6,920 nt of DNA, taken from Bacteroidaceae bacterium (GTDB lineage: Bacteria > Bacteroidota > Bacteroidia > Bacteroidales > Bacteroidaceae). Made by a program: the position numbers and the translations under genes. The DNA lies in contig JAQWAN010000112.1 of the NCBI GenBank assembly GCA_028707655.1, positions 1-6,920 of the forward strand, given 5' to 3'. The notes below the pieces were generated by a model that saw only the letters and a program-made list of their open reading frames with translations, was not told where the DNA came from and ran no database searches. The stretch's first letter is position 1. Every line of letters begins with the position of its first letter. Shown here piece by piece: positions 5,501 through 6,920 of this stretch.

Positions 5501-6721
5501 TTAAAAATTGATATACTTCAGCACCTTATCTGTTGCACCTAGGCGATTATTAACATAAGCGCCGGCATTATATCCCACAGCAGACAGATAAGTAGGATTA
5601 TAGAGCAGCTCATCAAAGAGTTGCTCTACCTCTTTTTTATCGTTCACCACAAAAGCCCCCTTGTTCTCTATCAGCTCTTTTGCCTCCATAAATTTATGAT
5701 GTTTAGGTCCAAAGACCACAGGAATACCATAAACAGCAGCTTCTAGGATATTATGTATACCCGTACCAAATCCGCCACCAACATATGCCACGGAACCATA
5801 TCCATAGATAGAAGAGAGCAAACGAAAGCAATCTACAATCAAGCAGTCCGCCTCCTGTACTTTTGCCTCGGTAGCCTTTGTATAGCGTACATATGGCCGT
5901 TTAATCTTCTTGATAATCTCCACAAGATGCAGTTCATCAATCTTATGGGGTGCAATGATTAGCTTCAGTTCAGGATGCGTATTAAAATAGTCAATAAAAA
6001 GGTCCTCATCTGGTTGCCACGAGCTACCCGCTACAACCGTCAATGCATTTCCCTTAAATTTCTCCACCAAGGGTAAATCTTTAGCCACTTCGCTAATCTC
6101 CTTTACTCTATCAAAACGCGTATCTCCTACAACCACTGTTTTAGTAACACCAATCTTTGCCAAGAAGCGTTTCGAAGCCTCATTTTGCACAAACAAGAGG
6201 TCAAAATTCTTCAATGTTTTTCGATAAGAGGCACCATACCATTTAAAAAATATTTGATCCTTTCTAAAGATAGAAGAGACACTATAGGTAGGTATTCTAC
6301 GGCGATGTAACTCATTCAGATAGTTCTGCCAGAACTCATACTTAATAAAGAAAGCCATACAGGGATGCACAAGGTCTAGGAACTTGTAAACATTACGAGG
6401 CTTATCGAACGGTAAATAACAAACAATATCTGCCCCTTTATAGTTTTTCCGAACCTCATATCCAGAAGGAGAGAAAAAAGTCAAGATAATACGATACGAA
6501 GGATGCTGTTGACGGATTTTCTCCATCAACGGTCTACCCTGTTCAAACTCTCCCAAGGAAGCAGCATGAAACCAGATATACCTCGCATCTTTTTCTTTCT
6601 GTTGCCGAATCAAATCGTATACCACCCAATGACCGCGAATCATCTTTCGAAGTTTCGGACTAAAAGGAGCCATTATGTGTACAACAATATCAAACAGCCA
6701 GATGGCTAAATTATACAACAT
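5501..6721 (-). CDS. waaA: 3-deoxy-D-manno-octulosonic acid (Kdo) transferase, GT30
   Basis: This 406-residue enzyme transfers Kdo from CMP-Kdo to the lipid A precursor, an essential step in lipopolysaccharide assembly at the cytoplasmic face of the inner membrane. A hydrophobic N-terminal segment (residues 4-20) is the expected membrane anchor. The N-terminal GT-B half carries HAASLGEFEQG (52-62), in which Glu58 corresponds to the catalytic base. FDRV (203-206), AGSSWQPDED (231-240) and APHK (257-260) follow, and the nucleotide-sugar half holds GGGFGTGIHNILEAA (315-329) and FGPKHHKF (337-344). Length is slightly under that of E. coli WaaA (425). It starts five bases after the gltX stop, so the two are almost certainly co-transcribed. 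Its stop is separated by one base from the convergent carbonic anhydrase-like gene. Whether it adds one or two Kdo residues cannot be read from the sequence. kdtA is a synonym. Confidence 0.95.
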   Translation of the reverse strand: MLYNLAIWLFDIVVHIMAPFSPKLRKMIRGHWVVYDLIRQQKEKDARYIWFHAASLGEFEQGRPLMEKIRQQHPSYRIILTFFSPSGYEVRKNYKGADIVCYLPFDKPRNVYKFLDLVHPCMAFFIKYEFWQNYLNELHRRRIPTYSVSSIFRKDQIFFKWYGASYRKTLKNFDLLFVQNEASKRFLAKIGVTKTVVVGDTRFDRVKEISEVAKDLPLVEKFKGNALTVVAGSSWQPDEDLFIDYFNTHPELKLIIAPHKIDELHLVEIIKKIKRPYVRYTKATEAKVQEADCLIVDCFRLLSSIYGYGSVAYVGGGFGTGIHNILEAAVYGIPVVFGPKHHKFMEAKELIENKGAFVVNDKKEVEQLFDELLYNPTYLSAVGYNAGAYVNNRLGATDKVLKYINF

Positions 6722-6726
6722 CCTAT

Positions 6727-6920
6727 TTATTTAAGCACTTCAATAGCACGTTTCATGCGGGCAAGTGTTTCCTCTTTACCCAACAGTGCTGATATATCAA
6801 ACATATGTGGACCTTTACCTTCGCCTACCAATGTAAGACGGAAAGCATACATTATCAACCCCATACTATATTGTTTTGCTTCAATCCATTTCGTCACCAC
6901 CTCTTCTTGATGTTCCAAAG
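6727..6920 (-). CDS. gltX: Glutamyl-tRNA synthetase, C-terminal fragment (5' part outside window)
   Basis: The last 63-64 codons of an open frame enter from the right edge and end at TAA (6727-6729). The peptide WIEAKQYSMGLIMYAFRLTLVGEGKGPHMFDI, quoted here as WIEAKQYSMG, then AFRLTLVGEGKGPHMFDI, and the following LLGKEETLARMKRAIEVL match the C-terminal end of the anticodon-binding domain of Bacteroidales GluRS. This enzyme charges tRNA-Glu in the cytoplasm. The catalytic HIGH and KMSKS motifs would lie outside the window. The short frame could be mistaken for a separate gene starting at a TTG near 6918, but the residues fit the interior of GluRS. It precedes waaA by five bases; the promoter of this pair lies outside the window. 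Confidence 0.88.
   Translation of the reverse strand, partial: LEHQEEVVTKWIEAKQYSMGLIMYAFRLTLVGEGKGPHMFDISALLGKEETLARMKRAIEVLK

Overview
The window is a stretch of chromosomal housekeeping DNA from a Bacteroidota bacterium, most likely of the order Bacteroidales. The EF-Tu, bS21 and glutamyl-tRNA synthetase fragments all read as Bacteroidales-type proteins. Three promoters fit the Bacteroidota consensus TTTG-N19-21-TAnnTTTG, two of them perfectly. Most start codons are preceded by A-rich sequence without a Shine-Dalgarno (SD) motif. No insertion sequence, CRISPR array, phage gene or other clearly acquired element was seen.

Left half (1-2998), all on the minus strand, is a translation cluster. 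In transcription order it runs: a consensus promoter, rpsU (bS21), xerC (tyrosine recombinase), hpf (ribosome hibernation factor), a second consensus promoter, a structured leader, tRNA-Thr(UGU), tRNA-Tyr(GUA), tRNA-Thr(GGU) and tuf (EF-Tu, cut by the left edge). It resembles the thrU-tyrU-glyT-thrT-tufB operon of E. coli but has no glycine tRNA. hpf stands out because it has an eight-base perfect SD in a lineage that mostly does not use SDs, and it lies in the same operon as bS21, the protein linked to masking of the anti-SD in this phylum.

The 251-bp divergent region (2919-3169) holds the rpsU promoter and, on the other strand, a promoter for pepP that is overlapped by two inverted repeats and a 13-bp direct repeat. 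This arrangement suggests regulation of pepP.

Right half (3170-6920): pepP (three-domain aminopeptidase P) and a gamma-class carbonic anhydrase-like gene form a tight plus-strand pair. It converges, with one base between stop codons, on a minus-strand pair made of gltX (3' end only) followed five bases later by waaA (Kdo transferase for lipid A).

The proteins are conventional. The points that merit a second look are regulatory: the SD on hpf, the leader hairpin in front of the tRNA-tuf transcript, and the operator-like structure at pepP.
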